The position numbers and the translations under genes were made by a program. The notes beneath the pieces were generated by a model, which saw nothing but the letters and a program-made list of their open reading frames with translations, was not told the origin of the DNA and did not search any database. A DNA stretch of 64,000 bases. Origin: VRUE01 sp963718775. Its GTDB lineage: Bacteria > Actinomycetota > Thermoleophilia > Solirubrobacterales > 70-9. Numbering within the stretch: the stretch's first letter is position 1; every line of letters starts with the position of its first letter. The stretch lies in assembly GCA_963718775.1 (NCBI GenBank), contig OY970377.1, positions 2,542,001-2,606,000 on the forward strand, written 5' to 3'. Shown piece after piece: positions 28,764 to 39,543 of the stretch.

Positions 28764-29535
28764 TCACTTGCCCTCGAACTTCGGCTCGCGCTTTTCGAGG
28801 AAGGCCTGCATTCCCTCGACCCGGTCCTCGGTCGCCATCGCCAGCTCATAGAGGCGCCGCTCGCTCTCGAGCCCGGCGCTGAGCGTCGTCTCCTCGGCGG
28901 CGATCACCGCCTGCTTGGCGAGGCGCGCCGCGATCGGCGGTCGCTCGGCGACCGTCTGGGCGAGCACCATCGCCTCCTGTAGCCAGTTGCCCTTCTTCGC
29001 GACCTTGTTGACGAGGCCCATCTTGCGCGCCATCTCGGCGTCGAAGCGGCGGCCGGTGAGCACGTACTCCATCGTCCGCTGCTTGCCCAGCACCCGCGCC
29101 AGGCGCTGGGTGCCGCCGCCGCCGGGGATGATCCCCAGGGTGATCTCGGGCTGGCCGAAGCAGCGCCGTGTCGGAGGCGACGATCATGTCGCAGGCAAGC
29201 GCCAGCTCGCAGCCGCCGCCGAGCGCGTAGCCGGAGACGGCCGCGATCATCGGCGTCTTGATCGCCGCCAGGCGCCGCCAGAAGGAGGCGGCGGGGTGGC
29301 GCAGCGCCTCGGCGAAGCTGCGTTCGCTCATCGCCTTGATGTCGGCGCCGGCGGCGAAGACCTCGTCGGAGCCGGCGATGACGACGCAGCGCACGTCGGG
29401 GTCGGGATCGAGTCGCTCCAGCTCGCCGGCGAGCTCTTCCATCAGCTCCGGCGAGAGCGCGTTGCGCGCCTCGGGCCGGTTGAGGCGCAGCAGGGCGACG
29501 TGGCCGTCGCGTGAGCTCTCGATCAGACTCGCCAC
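28764..29535 (-). CDS. enoyl-CoA hydratase/isomerase family protein (one frame break)
   Basis: Crotonase-fold enzyme hydrating trans-2-enoyl-CoA. 257 residues after correction. The oxyanion-hole regions are AGSDEVFAAGADIKAMSE and AVSGYALGGGCELALACDMI; the catalytic glutamate block is EITLGIIPGGGGTQRLAR, with both catalytic positions (E of LGIIPGGGGT region and the conserved G pairs) retained. The shift at about 29164 is a doubled base. It starts with GTG, 4 bases after the acyl-CoA dehydrogenase stop. The C-terminus EKREPKFEGK is typical of short-chain enoyl-CoA hydratases. Confidence 0.9.
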
Positions 29536-29539
29536 CCGG

Positions 29540-30708
29540 CTACTCGATCTCCATCGGGGTCATCGCGTTGATCCCGGTCGCGGCGCGGCCGATGATCAGC
29601 TTCTGGATCTGCGAGGTGCCCTCGTAGAGGGTCGTCACGCGAGCGTCGCGCAGGTAGCGCTCGACCGGGTAGTCGTCGACGTAGCCGGCGCCGCCGTGGA
29701 CCTGGATCGCCAGGTTGGCGCACTCGACCGCCGACTCGGTCGCGTAGAGCTTCGCCACCGAGGTCTCGGTCGTGTTCGGCTTGCCTTCGTCCTTGAGCAC
29801 GCCGGCGCGGTAGACCAGCATCCGCGAGGCGTCGCGCTTGAGGATCATGTCGGCGATCATCTCCTGGACCAGCTGGAAGCGGGCGAGGGGGACGCCGAAC
29901 TGCTTGCGCTCCTTGGCGTAGGCGACGGAGGCTTCGACGCAGCCTTCGCAGATGCCGACGCAGCCGGCGGCGACGCTGTAGCGGCCGTTGTCGAGGGCGC
30001 TCATCGCGACCTTGAAGCCGTCGCCGATCTCACCGAGCATCGCGTCTTCGCCGACCTCGACGCCGTCGAGCGAGATCTCGCCGGTGTCGGAGGAGCGCAG
30101 GCCGAGCTTGCCGTGGATCTCCTGCGTGGTGAAGCCCTCGCTGTCGCAGGGGACGAGGAAGCAGGCGAGGCCCTTGTGCTTCTTCTCGGGGTCGGTCTGG
30201 GCGAAGATCAGCGCCACCTCGGAGAAGTTGGCGAGCGAGATCCACATCTTCTGGCCGCTGATCGACCAGCCGGTGTCGGTCTTGGTCGCGCGGGTGCGCA
30301 GGTTGGCGGCGTCGGAGCCGGTGTCGGGCTCGGTCAGGCCGAAGCAGCCGAGCGCCTCGCCCGAGCAGAGCCGCGGCAGCCACTTCTGCTTCTGCTCCTC
30401 GGTGCCCCACTTCTCGATCGAGCCGGCGACGAGCGAGGTCTGCACGGAGACGACGGTGCGGGCGGAGGAGTCGGCGCGGCCGACCTGTTCGACGATCAGG
30501 CCGTAGCCGATGTAGTCGAGGCCGCGGCCGCCGTAGTCCTCGGCGACCGGCGCGCCGAGGTAGCCGACCTCGCCCAGCTTGCTGGCCAGCTCGCGGTCGA
30601 AGCGGGCGGCGCGGTCGTTCTCTCGACCCGCGGGGCGATCTCCTTGTCGGCGAATTCGCGCGCCGTTTCGGAGATCAGCCGCTGCTCGTCGGTCAACTGG
30701 AAGTCCAT
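29540..30708 (-). CDS. acyl-CoA dehydrogenase (one frame break)
   Basis: FAD enzyme introducing the 2,3-double bond in acyl-Co A substrates. About 389 residues. MDFQLTDEQRLISETAREFA is the usual start. CFGLTEPDTGSDAANLRT and WISLANFSEVALIFAQTD bind FAD; AVECANLAIQVHGGAGYVDD followed by YPVERYLRDARVTTLYEGTS holds the FAD-binding and catalytic Glu (YEGTS) motifs. A wobble base appears missing near 30618. It is the first gene after hairpin copy 1 and heads the run ACAD-ECH-hydroxyacyl-CoA dehydrogenase-sulfatase. A second acyl-CoA dehydrogenase is at 56020-57180. Confidence 0.92.
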
Positions 30709-30736
30709 CTCACCCCTTGCTTTCTAGGTCTCGTCC

Positions 30737-30784
30737 GAACTGCATCAACTTCTCATCTGGCAGGTGGAGAAGTTGATGCAGTTC
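30737..30784. repeat. 48-base palindrome, copy 1 of the GAACTGCATCAACTT family
   Basis: Perfect 18-base arms (GAACTGCATCAACTTCTC and its complement) with a 12-base loop ATCTGGCAGGTG. It lies 11 bases after the aminotransferase stop and before the acyl-CoA dehydrogenase start. Two more copies are at 31626 and 39939. There is no T-run, so a classic intrinsic terminator is not supported. Confidence 0.85.
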
Positions 30785-30794
30785 AGGTTGCTTG

Positions 30795-31590
30795 TCATGG
30801 AAGTTCGCGGCCCAGGGTCGCGGCGAAGGCCTCCTGGGCCTCGCGGGTGCGGGGGCCGGGCGCCTCGGGCAGCTCGTTGCCGTCGATCGCGGAGACGGCC
30901 TGGATCTCCCGCGTGGTCGAGGCGAGGAAGGCCTCTTGGGCGGCGCGCAGGTCGGCGACCGGCCAGGCGCCCTCTTCGACCTCGAGCGCCTTGACCAGGC
31001 GGTCGCGGGTGATCGACTCGAGCACGCCGTTGTCGAGCGCCGGGGTGCGCAGGGTGCCCTGCGGCGAGACCCAGAAGATCGAGGAGGTCGGCGGCTCGAG
31101 CACGATGCCGTCGGGCTGGACCAGCACCGCCTCGTCGGCGCCCTGTGCTTTGGCGAGCCGGGTCGCCTGCATGTTGGCGGCGTAGGAGAGCGACTTGACG
31201 CCGTTGAGGATCACGGTCGGGGAGTAGGTGACGGTGGCGACGCCGACCGTCTCGGCGTGGGCCGGGATCGGCTCGGTCATCGCCAGGCGCCGGCCGCCGC
31301 GGGTGACGATCAGCCGCAGCTGCCCGTCGGCGTCGCCGAGCTCGGCCAGCAGCGCCTCGATCTCGCCTTCCAGCGCGGCGCGGTCGAACTCGAGCTGGAT
31401 CGCCGCGGCGGAGCGCTCGCAGCCGGTCGAGGTGGTCGACGAGCGCGAACGGCCTGCCCTCGTAGAGGCGGATCACCTCGAAGGCGCCGTCGCCGCGGTA
31501 GAGCCCGTCGTCCTTCAGCGGCACGATCGCCTCGGCGGTCGGGGAGATCGTCCCGTCGACGCTGGCCAGCTCTCTCAACTCGGTTGCCAT
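30795..31590 (-). CDS. class IV aminotransferase (branched-chain or aminodeoxychorismate-lyase type; one frame break)
   Basis: PLP enzyme of fold type IV, about 264 residues. DDGLYRGDGAFEVIRLYEGR is the N-terminal signature. The PLP lysine is in GVKSLSYAANMQATRLAKAQ, followed by ADEAVLVQPDGIVLEPPTSS, which forms the phosphate and substrate pocket. The shift at about 31430 is a doubled leucine base. The sequence does not separate IlvE, D-amino-acid aminotransferase and PabC; the PPTSS in place of the usual G-x-x-S-N is atypical. It is flanked by copies 1 and 2 of the hairpin repeat in opposite orientation. Confidence 0.8.
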
Positions 31591-31625
31591 CCGACGCGCG
31601 AGGCTACCTCAGACGTCCCATAAGC

Positions 31626-31674
31626 GAACTGCATCAACTTTTCCACCTGCCAGATAGAGAAGTTGATGCAGTTC
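31626..31674. repeat. 49-base palindrome, copy 2 of the GAACTGCATCAACTT family
   Basis: Outer arms of 15 identical bases, with loop CACCTGCCAGATA that is the reverse complement of the loop of copy 1, so this copy is inverted relative to copy 1. It begins 16 bases after the thiolase stop. Confidence 0.85.
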
Positions 31675-31689
31675 GCAGAGGGGCGATGA

Positions 31690-32889
<1,200 letters not shown>

Positions 32890-32941
32890 GGCGGGATTAA
32901 AGGCGGTCAACGGGGACCGTGCGCGCGCGTATCCTTGGCCC

Positions 32942-33237
32942 GTGGACTTCGTCCTCGGCACGGTTGCGCATGGTGCTGTTCATCGTCGGCGTGCTGTTCG
33001 TGATCGGGCACTTCTACACCGGCAGCAACGCCGACCTGCGTCGACTGGAAGCCGACCCGCTCGCCCGAAGTCGAGGCCCAGAACGAGATCGACGACGTGC
33101 GGCAGATGCTCGAGGCGCAGAACGAGATGCGGCGCCGCCGCGGCGTCGCCGAGCGCGACGAGCAGGCGCTGCGCGACGAAGTCGCCGCCGAGGAGCTCGA
33201 GCGCCTGCGCGCTCGCCGGCGCTCCGGGGCGATGTAG
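32942..33237 (+). CDS. small membrane-anchored coiled-coil protein (two frame breaks)
   Basis: About 97 residues. It has an N-terminal helix MVLFIVGVLFVIGHFY, then a charged helix with ADLRRLEADPLAEVEAQNEI and DDVRQMLEAQNEMRRRRGVA, ending RARRRSGAM. Doubled bases near 32963 and 33065 hide the open frame. The GTG at 32942 fits the distance from the divergent thiolase start (52 bases). The next gene starts 7 bases after the stop. Single-helix anchors with a coiled coil are common in envelope or division proteins, but no specific family is recognised. Confidence 0.55.
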
Positions 33238-33244
33238 CGGTGGC

Positions 33245-33709
33245 GTGGCGCGAGCGCTGATCGTCGGCTGCGGTTGCCGCGGCCGGGAGCTCGGGGAGCG
33301 GCTGCTGGCGGAGGGCTGGGCGGTGCGCGGGACGAGCCGCCGCGAGGAGGGGCTGGCGGCGATCGAGGCGGCCGGGATCGAGCCGGCGCTCGCCGACCCC
33401 GAGCGACCCGGCGACGCTGCTCGAGCTGGTCGGCGACGTCGCGGTCGTCCACTGGCTGCTCGGCTCGGCCGTGGGGCCCGCCGAGAACCTCGAGGCGATC
33501 CACGGCTCGCGGCTCGAGCGCTTCCTCGAACGCCTGGTCGAAACGCCGGTGCGACGCTTCGTCTACGAGGCGGCGGGCTCGGTCGACGCCGCGCTCCTCG
33601 AAGCGGGGGGCGGCTGTCGAAGTGCGGCGAGACCTCGGCAGATCCCGGTGGCAGCATCCCGGTCGACGGTCGCTGGGCCGGTCGAATCGATATCGCTAAA
33701 CTCCGATAG
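33245..33709 (+). CDS. NAD(P)-binding Rossmann protein, SDR/epimerase-like (frame breaks)
   Basis: About 154 residues. ARALIVGCGCRGRELGERLL is a Rossmann nucleotide-binding start with a GxxGxxG-like loop, followed by GWAVRGTSRREEGLAAIEAA and VAVVHWLLGSAVGPAENLEA, which resembles atypical short-chain dehydrogenases that act as NADP-binding sensors. The C-terminal 50 codons cannot be followed with confidence because of shifts near 33408 and between 33610 and 33660; the most likely end is the TAG at 33709. The product may be a truncated or small epimerase-like protein. Confidence 0.55.
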   Translation: MARALIVGCGCRGRELGERLLAEGWAVRGTSRREEGLAAIEAAGIEPALADPERPGDAARAGRRRRGRPLAARLGRGARREPRGDPRLAARALPRTPGRNAGATLRLRGGGLGRRRAPRSGGRLSKCGETSADPGGSIPVDGRWAGRIDIAKLR

Positions 33710-33754
33710 GAATTTAGGTGAATCTCTAACGTCAGTATCGAGAGGAGCGGTCCG

Positions 33755-34425
33755 ATGGCTCTGCAGCTTGGCGACGTAGCACCCGATTTCGAGGCCGAGA
33801 CGACCGAGGGCCGGATCAAGTTCCACGACTGGATCGGCGACTCGTGGGCGGTGCTGTTCTCGCACCCGAAGGACTTCACGCCGGTCTGCACGACGGAGCT
33901 CGGCTACATGGCGAGCATCGAGCCCGAGTTCGCGAAGCGCGGCGTGAAGATCATCGGCCTCTCGGTCGACCCGCTCGACAGGCACGAGGAGTGGGCGAAG
34001 GACATCGAGGAGACCCAGGGCACGGCGCCCAACTACCCGATCATCAGCGACGCCGACTTCAACGTCGCGAGGCTCTACGGGATGCTGCCGGCCGACGTCT
34101 CCGGCAACGCCGCGGACCGCACGCCGGCCGACAACCAGACCGTGCGCAACGTCTTCGTCATCGGCCCCGACAAGAAGATCAAACTGATCCTCGTCTACCC
34201 GATGACGACCGGGCGCAACTTCGACGAGGTCCTGCGCGTGATCGACTCGCTGCAGCTCACCGCCAAGCACAAAGTCGCGACGCCGGCCCAGTGGCAGCAG
34301 GGCGACGACGTGATCATCGCCGGCTCGGTCTCCAACGACGAGGCGAAGGAGATCTACCCGGACGGCTGGGAGGAGCCGCGGCCCTACATCCGCATCGTCC
34401 CCCAGCCCGAGAAGGTCCGAGCTAG
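33755..34425 (+). CDS. 1-Cys peroxiredoxin (Prx6-type)
   Basis: Reduces hydrogen and alkyl peroxides. About 223 residues. The catalytic Cys45 is in HPKDFTPVCTTELGYM, the Prx6 signature. IIGLSVDPLDRHEEWAKDIE and KLILVYPMTTGRNFDEVLRV are the conserved later blocks, and PDGWEEPRPYIRIVPQPEKV is the C-terminal extension of the 1-Cys group. No resolving Cys is seen in it. The frame is open past the expected end; a missing wobble base at about 34416 would give the natural end VPS followed by TAG at 34425. It converges with the Nudix gene. Confidence 0.92.
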
Positions 34426-34432
34426 CGGCGCC

Positions 34433-34946
34433 TCAGTCGAGGCGGTCGAGCAGGTCGCCGAGGATCCGCGCGGTCGCTCCCCAGATCAGCTGCCCTTCGA
34501 CCTCGTAGGTCGGGGTGTGGATGGGGACGCCGCGGCGGACCAGGCGGCGCATCGCGTAGCTCTCGCGCAGCACGTCGAGCGAGAAGGCGAGGACGGTCTC
34601 GACCTCGGCCGGGTTGGGCGTCAGGTCGAGCTCGCCGCGGGTGGGGGATCCGCCCGACGAAGGGGTGGATGCGGTAGCCGGTGACGAAGGTGTCGGTCGG
34701 CGGCAGCGCCTCGCCGAGCTCGACGACGGCCGGGTCGAGGCCGATCTCCTCCTCGCCTCGCGCAGCGCGGTCGGCGGCGAGGTCGGCGTCGCCGTCGTCC
34801 CGGCGGCCGCCGGGGAAGGAGATCTCGCCGGCGTGGCGGCGCATGTCGGCGCGCCGCTCGGTGAAGACCAGGCCGGGCTCGTCGGGCCAGCCGTAGAGCG
34901 GCAGCAGGACGGCGGCGTCGACCGATCCTGGCGACTTATCCGTCAT
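34433..34946 (-). CDS. Nudix hydrolase, CoA-pyrophosphatase-like (frame breaks)
   Basis: About 170 residues. The Nudix box reads GGRRDDGDADLAADRAREAE followed by EEIG after correcting a doubled and a missing wobble base near 34755-34765, giving the G-x5-E-x7-REUxEExGU pattern with D in the first variable position. ADMRRHAGEISFPGG is the UPF0035 motif that precedes the box in CoA pyrophosphatases (NudL). VTGYRIHPFVGRIP and the C-terminal TPTYEVEGQLIWGATARILG are also as expected. It converges with the peroxiredoxin gene, stops 7 bases apart. Confidence 0.8.
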
Positions 34947-34971
34947 ATACCCGTAAAAGTCGCCAGGCCGG

Positions 34972-35786
34972 TCAGATGATCACCTGGACGGTGCCGCCGT
35001 CGACCGACCAGGCGGCGCCGCTGACGTAGGAGGCGCGCTCGGAGCAGAGGAAGACGATCGCGGCGGCGATCTCGCCGACCTCGGCGAGGCGGCCGATCGG
35101 GCGCTTCGCGCCGGCTGTCGGCCAGCGCCTCCTCGCGGCTCGCCGGCGCCGCGACATCTCCTGCGACTGGTCGAGCAGGCCGCCCGGCTCCATCCACATC
35201 TCCGATTCGACCGGGCCGGGGCAGATCGCGTTGACGAGCACGCCGCTCTTCGCGTAGCGGTCGGCGAAGAGGCGCGAGAGCGAGAGCTCGGCCGCCTTCG
35301 CCACCGAGTACTCGGGCATCGCCGCCGAGGGGCGCTTGCCGGCGGTCGAGCAGACGTTGACGATGCGTCCCCAGCCGCGCTCGGCCATCGCCGGGGCGGC
35401 GGCGCGCATCGCCCGCAGCGGCGCCATCACGTTGAGCTCGTACTGGGCGCGCCAGTCCTCGTCGGGGACGTCGTCGAGGTCGCGCCACCGGGCGGAGCCG
35501 GCGTTGTTGACGAGCACGTCGAGGGCGCCGAAGTGCTCGTGCGCGGCGGCGAGCATGTGCTCGCCGGCCTCCTCGTCGGTGACGTCGAGGCCGAGGGGCT
35601 CGCTCGCCACCGGCCTCGGCTCCGGCGGCGGCGACCTCTTCGGCGGCGGCGTGCAGCCGCTCCTCGTTGCGGGCGACCAGCAGCACGTTCGCGCCCTCGG
35701 CGCAGAGCAGGCGCGCGGTCTCGCGCGCCGATCCCGCGGCTGGCGCCGGTGACGACGCAGGCGCGTCCCCTCAGCCCGAGGTCCAT
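34972..35786 (-). CDS. short-chain dehydrogenase/reductase (several frame breaks)
   Basis: Classical SDR of about 270 residues. ACVVTGASRGIG is the cofactor loop, VLVNNAGSARW the NNAG motif, and NVCSTAGKRPSAAMPEYSVA followed by K supplies Ser, Tyr and Lys of the active site. AICPGPVESEMW and ASYVSGAAWSVDGGTVQV are the usual C-terminal blocks. Shifts near 35720, 35615 and 35110-35160 are wobble-type. Its ATG overlaps the stop of the OsmC-like gene (TGATG), so both are translationally coupled. Substrate unknown; FabG-like ketoreductases are the closest in pattern. Confidence 0.85.
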
Positions 35787-36184
35787 CAGAGCGCCTCGAC
35801 CCGGTCGGAGACGGCGACCGGCGTCTCGCCGGTCAGCACCTTGTGGACCGGGCACTTGCAGGCGATGACCAGCAGGCGCTCGCGCTGCTCGTCGCTCAGC
35901 TCGGCCGGCAGGCGCAGGGTGACGGCGAACGAGCTCGGCGCGTGGCCGTCGTACTCGACGTCGACGTCGACCTCGACCGCGCCGACGTCCCAGCCCTTGC
36001 GCTCGGCGTACATCTCGATCGTCACCGCGGTGCAGCCGGCGAGGCCGGCGGCGACCAGGCGGGTGGGGGAGGGGCCGGTGTCGGTCCCGCCGCCGTCGAC
36101 TGGCTCGTCGACGACGATCGTGTGGCCGCCTTCGATCTCGACCTCGTGGGCGAATCCATCGCGGCGGCGGGCGACGACCTTCAC
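35786..36184 (-). CDS. OsmC-family protein
   Basis: An intact 132-residue protein, probably a thiol-dependent hydroperoxide reductase. The family motif LVAAGLAGCTAVTIEMYAER contains the first redox Cys, and LLVIACKCPVHKVLTGETPV the second, both present. The GTG start lies 4 bases after the stop of the adenosyltransferase gene. Nearby peroxiredoxin and msrA genes give an oxidative-stress flavour to this region. YhfA-like OsmC proteins are the closest subgroup by the C-x-C-P-V motif. Confidence 0.88.
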   Translation of the reverse strand: MKVVARRRDGFAHEVEIEGGHTIVVDEPVDGGGTDTGPSPTRLVAAGLAGCTAVTIEMYAERKGWDVGAVEVDVDVEYDGHAPSSFAVTLRLPAELSDEQRERLLVIACKCPVHKVLTGETPVAVSDRVEAL

Positions 36185-36188
36185 TGGC

Positions 36189-36757
36189 TCAGCTCTTGCG
36201 GCGGCCCTCGAAGAGCGCCGGGTCGTCGACGTCGGCGAAGCGGGCCATCGCGTAGGCGAGGTCGGAGGCGCGGTTGACGAAGTGGATCACGGTCTCGCCG
36301 GCCAGCTCGCCGGCCTCGGCGAGGGCGGAGATGCGGCGCTCGGCGCGGCGGATCGACGGTGCGGGCGACGTCGAGCTGGGCGGAGAGCTGGTTGCCGCCG
36401 GGGATGACGAACTGCGGCGGCAGCTCGACCTCGCTCATGTAGCGGTCGATCCGCTGCTCGAGCTCGGCGACCATCTCCTCGGTGGTGCGGCTGACGCCGT
36501 CTTCGAGCCGCTCGGCCGCCTCCGGCGCGGTCGCCAGCTCGGCGCCGGCGACGAAGAGGTCGTCCTGGAGGCGGAGGATGTCGGCGGCGAGCTCCGCCTC
36601 GCTCGGCGCCGCAGAGGGCGCGGGCGACGCCGAGCTGGGAGCAGGCCTCGTCGAGCGCGCCGTAGGCCTCGGTGCGGCCGTGGTGCTTGGGGACGCGGCC
36701 GCCGTACCAGAGCGAGGTGGTGCCGTCGTCGCCCTTCTTGGTGTAGATCTTGACCAC
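36189..36757 (-). CDS. PduO-type cob(I)alamin adenosyltransferase (two frame breaks)
   Basis: Transfers adenosyl from ATP to cob(I)alamin. About 189 residues. VKIYTKKGDDGTTSLWYGGR at the start is the ATP-binding signature TKTGDxGTT with Lys instead of the usual second Thr/Thr-Gly. AYGALDEACSQLGVARAL, FVIPGGNQLSAQLDVART and VNRASDLAYAMAR are the later conserved blocks. Shifts near 36612 and 36357 are doubled bases. It starts with GTG. The downstream OsmC and SDR genes are in the same operon. Confidence 0.9.
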
Positions 36758-36790
36758 GGCGTGATCCTACGCCGCCGGGCCCCGTCAACC

Positions 36791-38074
36791 TCAGCCGACC
36801 GGGTTGAAGACCAGGCCGGTCAGGACCTTGGGGTAGAAGTAGGTCGACTTCGGCGGCATGTTCTCGTCGCTTTCGCAGATCGCCTTGACCTGGTCGACCG
36901 GGATCGGGCGGAGGATGAAGGCGACGTCGTAGGTGCCGTCCTCGAGCAGGCGCAGCGAGTCCTCGACGCTCTTCGCGTAGCCGATGCCGCGCTTGGCGAG
37001 GATGTCGTCTTCGCTCAGGCCGGCGATCCCCTTCAGCACCAGGGTCTCGAGGATCGCCGCGTCGAGGCGGCGGTAGGCCTCGGGCTTGCCGTCGAGCTGC
37101 TCGTCGAGCTCGCGTCGGTGTCCTTGAGCCGCAGGCGGAAGGCGCGCTTGTGGTGGGAGTCGTAGAGGCCGAAGACGCCGACGCCCTCCTCGCCGAGCGG
37201 GTCGAGCGGTCGGTCTCGACCTCGTCGACGTCGAAGAGCTCGCGCAGGCCCTCGCCGAGGCGGCGCTGGCGCTCGGGGTCCTCGGCGAAGCCGGAGAGCA
37301 GGCGGTGGGTGGGGAAGACGGTGAGGCCGGGGTCGTCGAGCCCGGTCAGCGCCATCAGCGTGAAGTTGTGGTCGCCCTCGCCGCCGATCTCGTCGCGGTA
37401 GGCGATCGCGGTCTCGTAGCGGTGGTGGCCGTCGGCGATCAGCAGCTGGGCGTCGGCGAGCAGCTCGGTGATCTCGTCGGACTCGGGTCGCCGCACCCGC
37501 CAGACCCGGGTCACGGTGCCGCCCTCGTCGGTCGCTTCGCCCCAGGGGTCGTCGGGCTCGATCTCCGGCTCGACCAGCGGCCAGGGGTCCTCGTGCTCAG
37601 CGAGAAGATCGGCGAGAGGTTGTGGCGGGTCGCGCGGGTCAGGTCGAGGCGGTCCTTCTTCGGGCCCGGCAGGGTGCGCTCGTGGGGCAGGACCTGGCCG
37701 GCGTCGAAGTCCTCGACCCGGACCCGGGCGAGGATGCCGTGGCGGGTGCGGGCGCGCCGTCGGGGCCGGTGTAGTCCTGCGTCATCGCCCAGATCGCCGG
37801 CTCGGTGTCGTCGACCAGGGCGCCGGCCTCGCGCCAGGCCTCGATCGTCTCGGCCGCGCGTCTCGTAGGGGTCGCCCTGCCGGTCTGCCTGCGGCCCGGT
37901 CTCGCCGTAGGGCTTGGGCAGGTCGATCGCGACCGCGTTGTAGGGCGAGCGCTCCAGCAGCTCGGCCCGCATCGCCGTGTCGATCACGTCATAGGGCGGC
38001 GCGACGACGTCCTGCAGCGACCCGACCACGTCGAGGTCGTAGTGAAGGGCGTTGATCGGGCGCACGTCGGCCAT
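36791..38074 (-). CDS. DUF1015-family protein (four frame breaks)
   Basis: About 425 residues. VVAPPYDVIDTAMRAELLER, PYNAVAIDLPKPY and DAQLLIADGHHRYETAIAYR are the hallmark blocks of DUF1015; the last resembles a HxxR active-site region. AKRGIGYAKSVEDSLRLLED and PVDQVKAICESDENMPPKST are conserved C-terminal motifs. Shifts lie near 37858, 37755, 37598, 37207 and 37113. No biochemical function is known; the family often lies next to serB or phosphoserine genes elsewhere, which is not the case here. Confidence 0.85.
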
Positions 38075-38132
38075 CGGCGGCGAAACCTAGCGGTTGCCCC
38101 GCGACGATCCCACCCCGGTTGCGGGGCCAGCC

Positions 38133-38299
38133 TAAGAGGCTGCCTCAAAACCCCCGCGCACGCCTGACGGCGCCAGGCACACTTCGCGGGGCGTCGTCCT
38201 CGGTCGGCCAAATGGCGCTGCCATTCGACTCCCTGCGTCCTACCCCCGCTCGGCCCGGCACTCGCCAGTCGCACACGCGGGTTTTGAGGCAGCCTCTTA
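38133..38299. repeat. palindromic intergenic element, copy B of the AGGACGCAGGGAG family
   Basis: A 19-base perfect terminal inverted repeat (38133-38151 and 38281-38299) encloses a core at 38191-38241, with the hairpin AATGGC-GCT-GCCATT (38211-38225) and CTCCCTGCGTCCT. It is 167 bases long, the same size as copy A, but with different terminal arms. It occupies most of the 237-base gap between the DUF1015 gene and tRNA-Pro. Confidence 0.8.
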
Positions 38300-38311
38300 C
38301 ACTGAGCGCAT

Positions 38312-38384
38312 CGGGGCGTGGCGCAGCCTGGTAGCGCGCCGCCTTTGGGTGGCGGAGGTCCCCGGTTCGAATCCGGGCGCCCCG
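38312..38384 (+). tRNA. tRNA-Pro (anticodon TGG)
   Basis: A 73-base cloverleaf: acceptor CGGGGCG/CGCCCCG, D arm GCGC-AGCCTGGTA-GCGC, anticodon stem CCGCC/GGCGG with loop TTTGGGT, and T arm CCCGG-TTCGAAT-CCGGG. CCA is not encoded. It starts 12 bases after repeat copy B. Confidence 0.95.
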
Positions 38385-38400
38385 ATATTTCTTTCGAGAT

Positions 38401-38825
38401 GACAGACAACGAGGCCGTGGTCCGGCGCTTCTATGACGAGCTGTGGAATCGCTGGCAACTCGCGCTCGCCGATGAGCTCGTGTCCGACGCGCTCCGTTTT
38501 CGCGGGTCGCTGGGCAACGTTTGCGAGGGGCGGGAGGATTTCAAGCGCTACGTCGAGGTCGTTCGGGCCGCTTTTCCGGACTGGCACAATCGCGTCGACG
38601 AGATCCTCGCGGTCGAAGATCGGGTCGTCACCCGAATGACCTGGAGCGGCACCCATCGCGGCGCCCTTGGGGGCGTCGAGCCGACTGGCGCTCGCGTCGA
38701 GTACTCGGGGGCCGCCTTCTTCCGCCTCGCCGGGCGGCCGGATCGAGGACGCCTGGGTGGTCGGCGACACGCAGGAGCTCTGGCGAGCGCTTGGCGTGCT
38801 TGCGCCGAGTGCCACGCACGGCTAA
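38401..38825 (+). CDS. SnoaL-like polyketide-cyclase-family protein (one frame break)
   Basis: About 140 residues with the cone-shaped alpha+beta barrel pattern: NEAVVRRFYDELWNRWQLAL, FKRYVEVVRAAFPDWHNRVD and VVTRMTWSGTHRGALGGVEP are standard for the ester-cyclase SnoaL family. A doubled glycine base at about 38735 switches the frame; the C-terminal part is GGRIEDAWVVGDTQELWRAL. It begins 16 bases after tRNA-Pro. A second family member is at 39544. Substrate unknown; such proteins may be hydratases, cyclases or simple binding proteins. Confidence 0.8.
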
Positions 38826-38915
38826 CGCGATCGGCGAGGGACCCTCGGTGTTATGTCGCCTGGACGGGTGTCCACTCAGGCGATTTACGCAAGTTGCCGA
38901 TATTTGCGCGTGACG

Positions 38916-39223
38916 ATGGACGTGGGACAGAAAGAGCGCCGGATCGAACGGGTCCAGTTCGAAACCGACCGGCAGCGGGTCGTCGGCGACGTGACGCTGC
39001 CGCCAGAGGGCTACCAGAGCCGTTTCTCGGACTCGCTCAACCGGGTCGACGTCACCTTCATCCCGCTGGTCAACGCCGAAGTCTCGCCGCTGATGGGCGG
39101 CGACGTCGAGAAGCGCCCCTTCATCGTCATCTCCAAGTCCCACGTGCGGATCGCCTACCCGGTCGATCCGCCCGGCCCGGCCCAGTCTGAGGACTGCGGC
39201 TCGCCCGAGCGCCGCGAGGCTAG
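38916..39223 (+). CDS. conserved protein of about 102 residues, unknown function
   Basis: The sequence MDVGQKERRIERVQFETDRQ, then RVVGDVTLPPEGYQSRFSDS, LNRVDVTFIPLVNAEVSPL and EKRPFIVISKSHVRIAYPVD, reads as a beta-rich soluble protein of a family widespread in actinobacteria (DUF6812-like, from memory). The frame stays open to 39281, but a missing wobble base before TAG at 39221-39223 gives a natural end where the convergent membrane gene also ends. It probably binds or modifies something on the cytoplasmic side; no catalytic motif is visible. Confidence 0.6.
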
Positions 39224-39498
39224 TCTCGCTGCCGCCGGCCGCCGGCGTAGGAGCCGAGGTCGAAGACGAAGGCGAGGATGACGATGAACCACTCGAAGCC
39301 GCTGACCCCGTTGGGGCCCGAGCTCCACATCACCGCGTAGGCGAGGGTCGTCCAGGGCAGCAGGAAGAAGCCGAGGAAGGGGACGAACCAGCTCGTCGAA
39401 GGCGCGGCTGAGCAGGTCGCTGAAGAGCCACAGCGCGAAGAGCGCCAGGCGCGGCGAGATCAGGGCGAAGAGGACGACGAAGCAGCCGATGTGCGCAC
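39220..39498 (-). CDS. small membrane protein (frame breaks)
   Basis: About 92 residues after correction: IGCFVVLFALISPRLALFAL with LWLFSDLLSRAF, then VPFLGFFLLPWTTLAYAVMW, then GFEWFIVILAFVFDLGSYAG, giving three membrane helices and a basic C-terminus GGRRQRD. A missing wobble base near 39491 and a doubled base near 39395 hide the frame. The GTG at 39498 is the likely start. Its stop shares a CTAG with the stop of the convergent gene at 38916. The pattern WSSGPNGVSGFEW resembles small actinobacterial membrane proteins of unknown role. Confidence 0.6.
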
Positions 39499-39543
39499 GC
39501 TACTTGCTCGCGCCGATCCCATTCAAGTAGCGTCGCCGCCGGG

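Noticed and set aside
38853..39281. Basic C-terminal tail (RRRRSRGRRRRRG) of the protein at 38916
   Set aside because: It overlaps the convergent membrane gene antisense and is best explained by a lost stop due to a missing wobble base.
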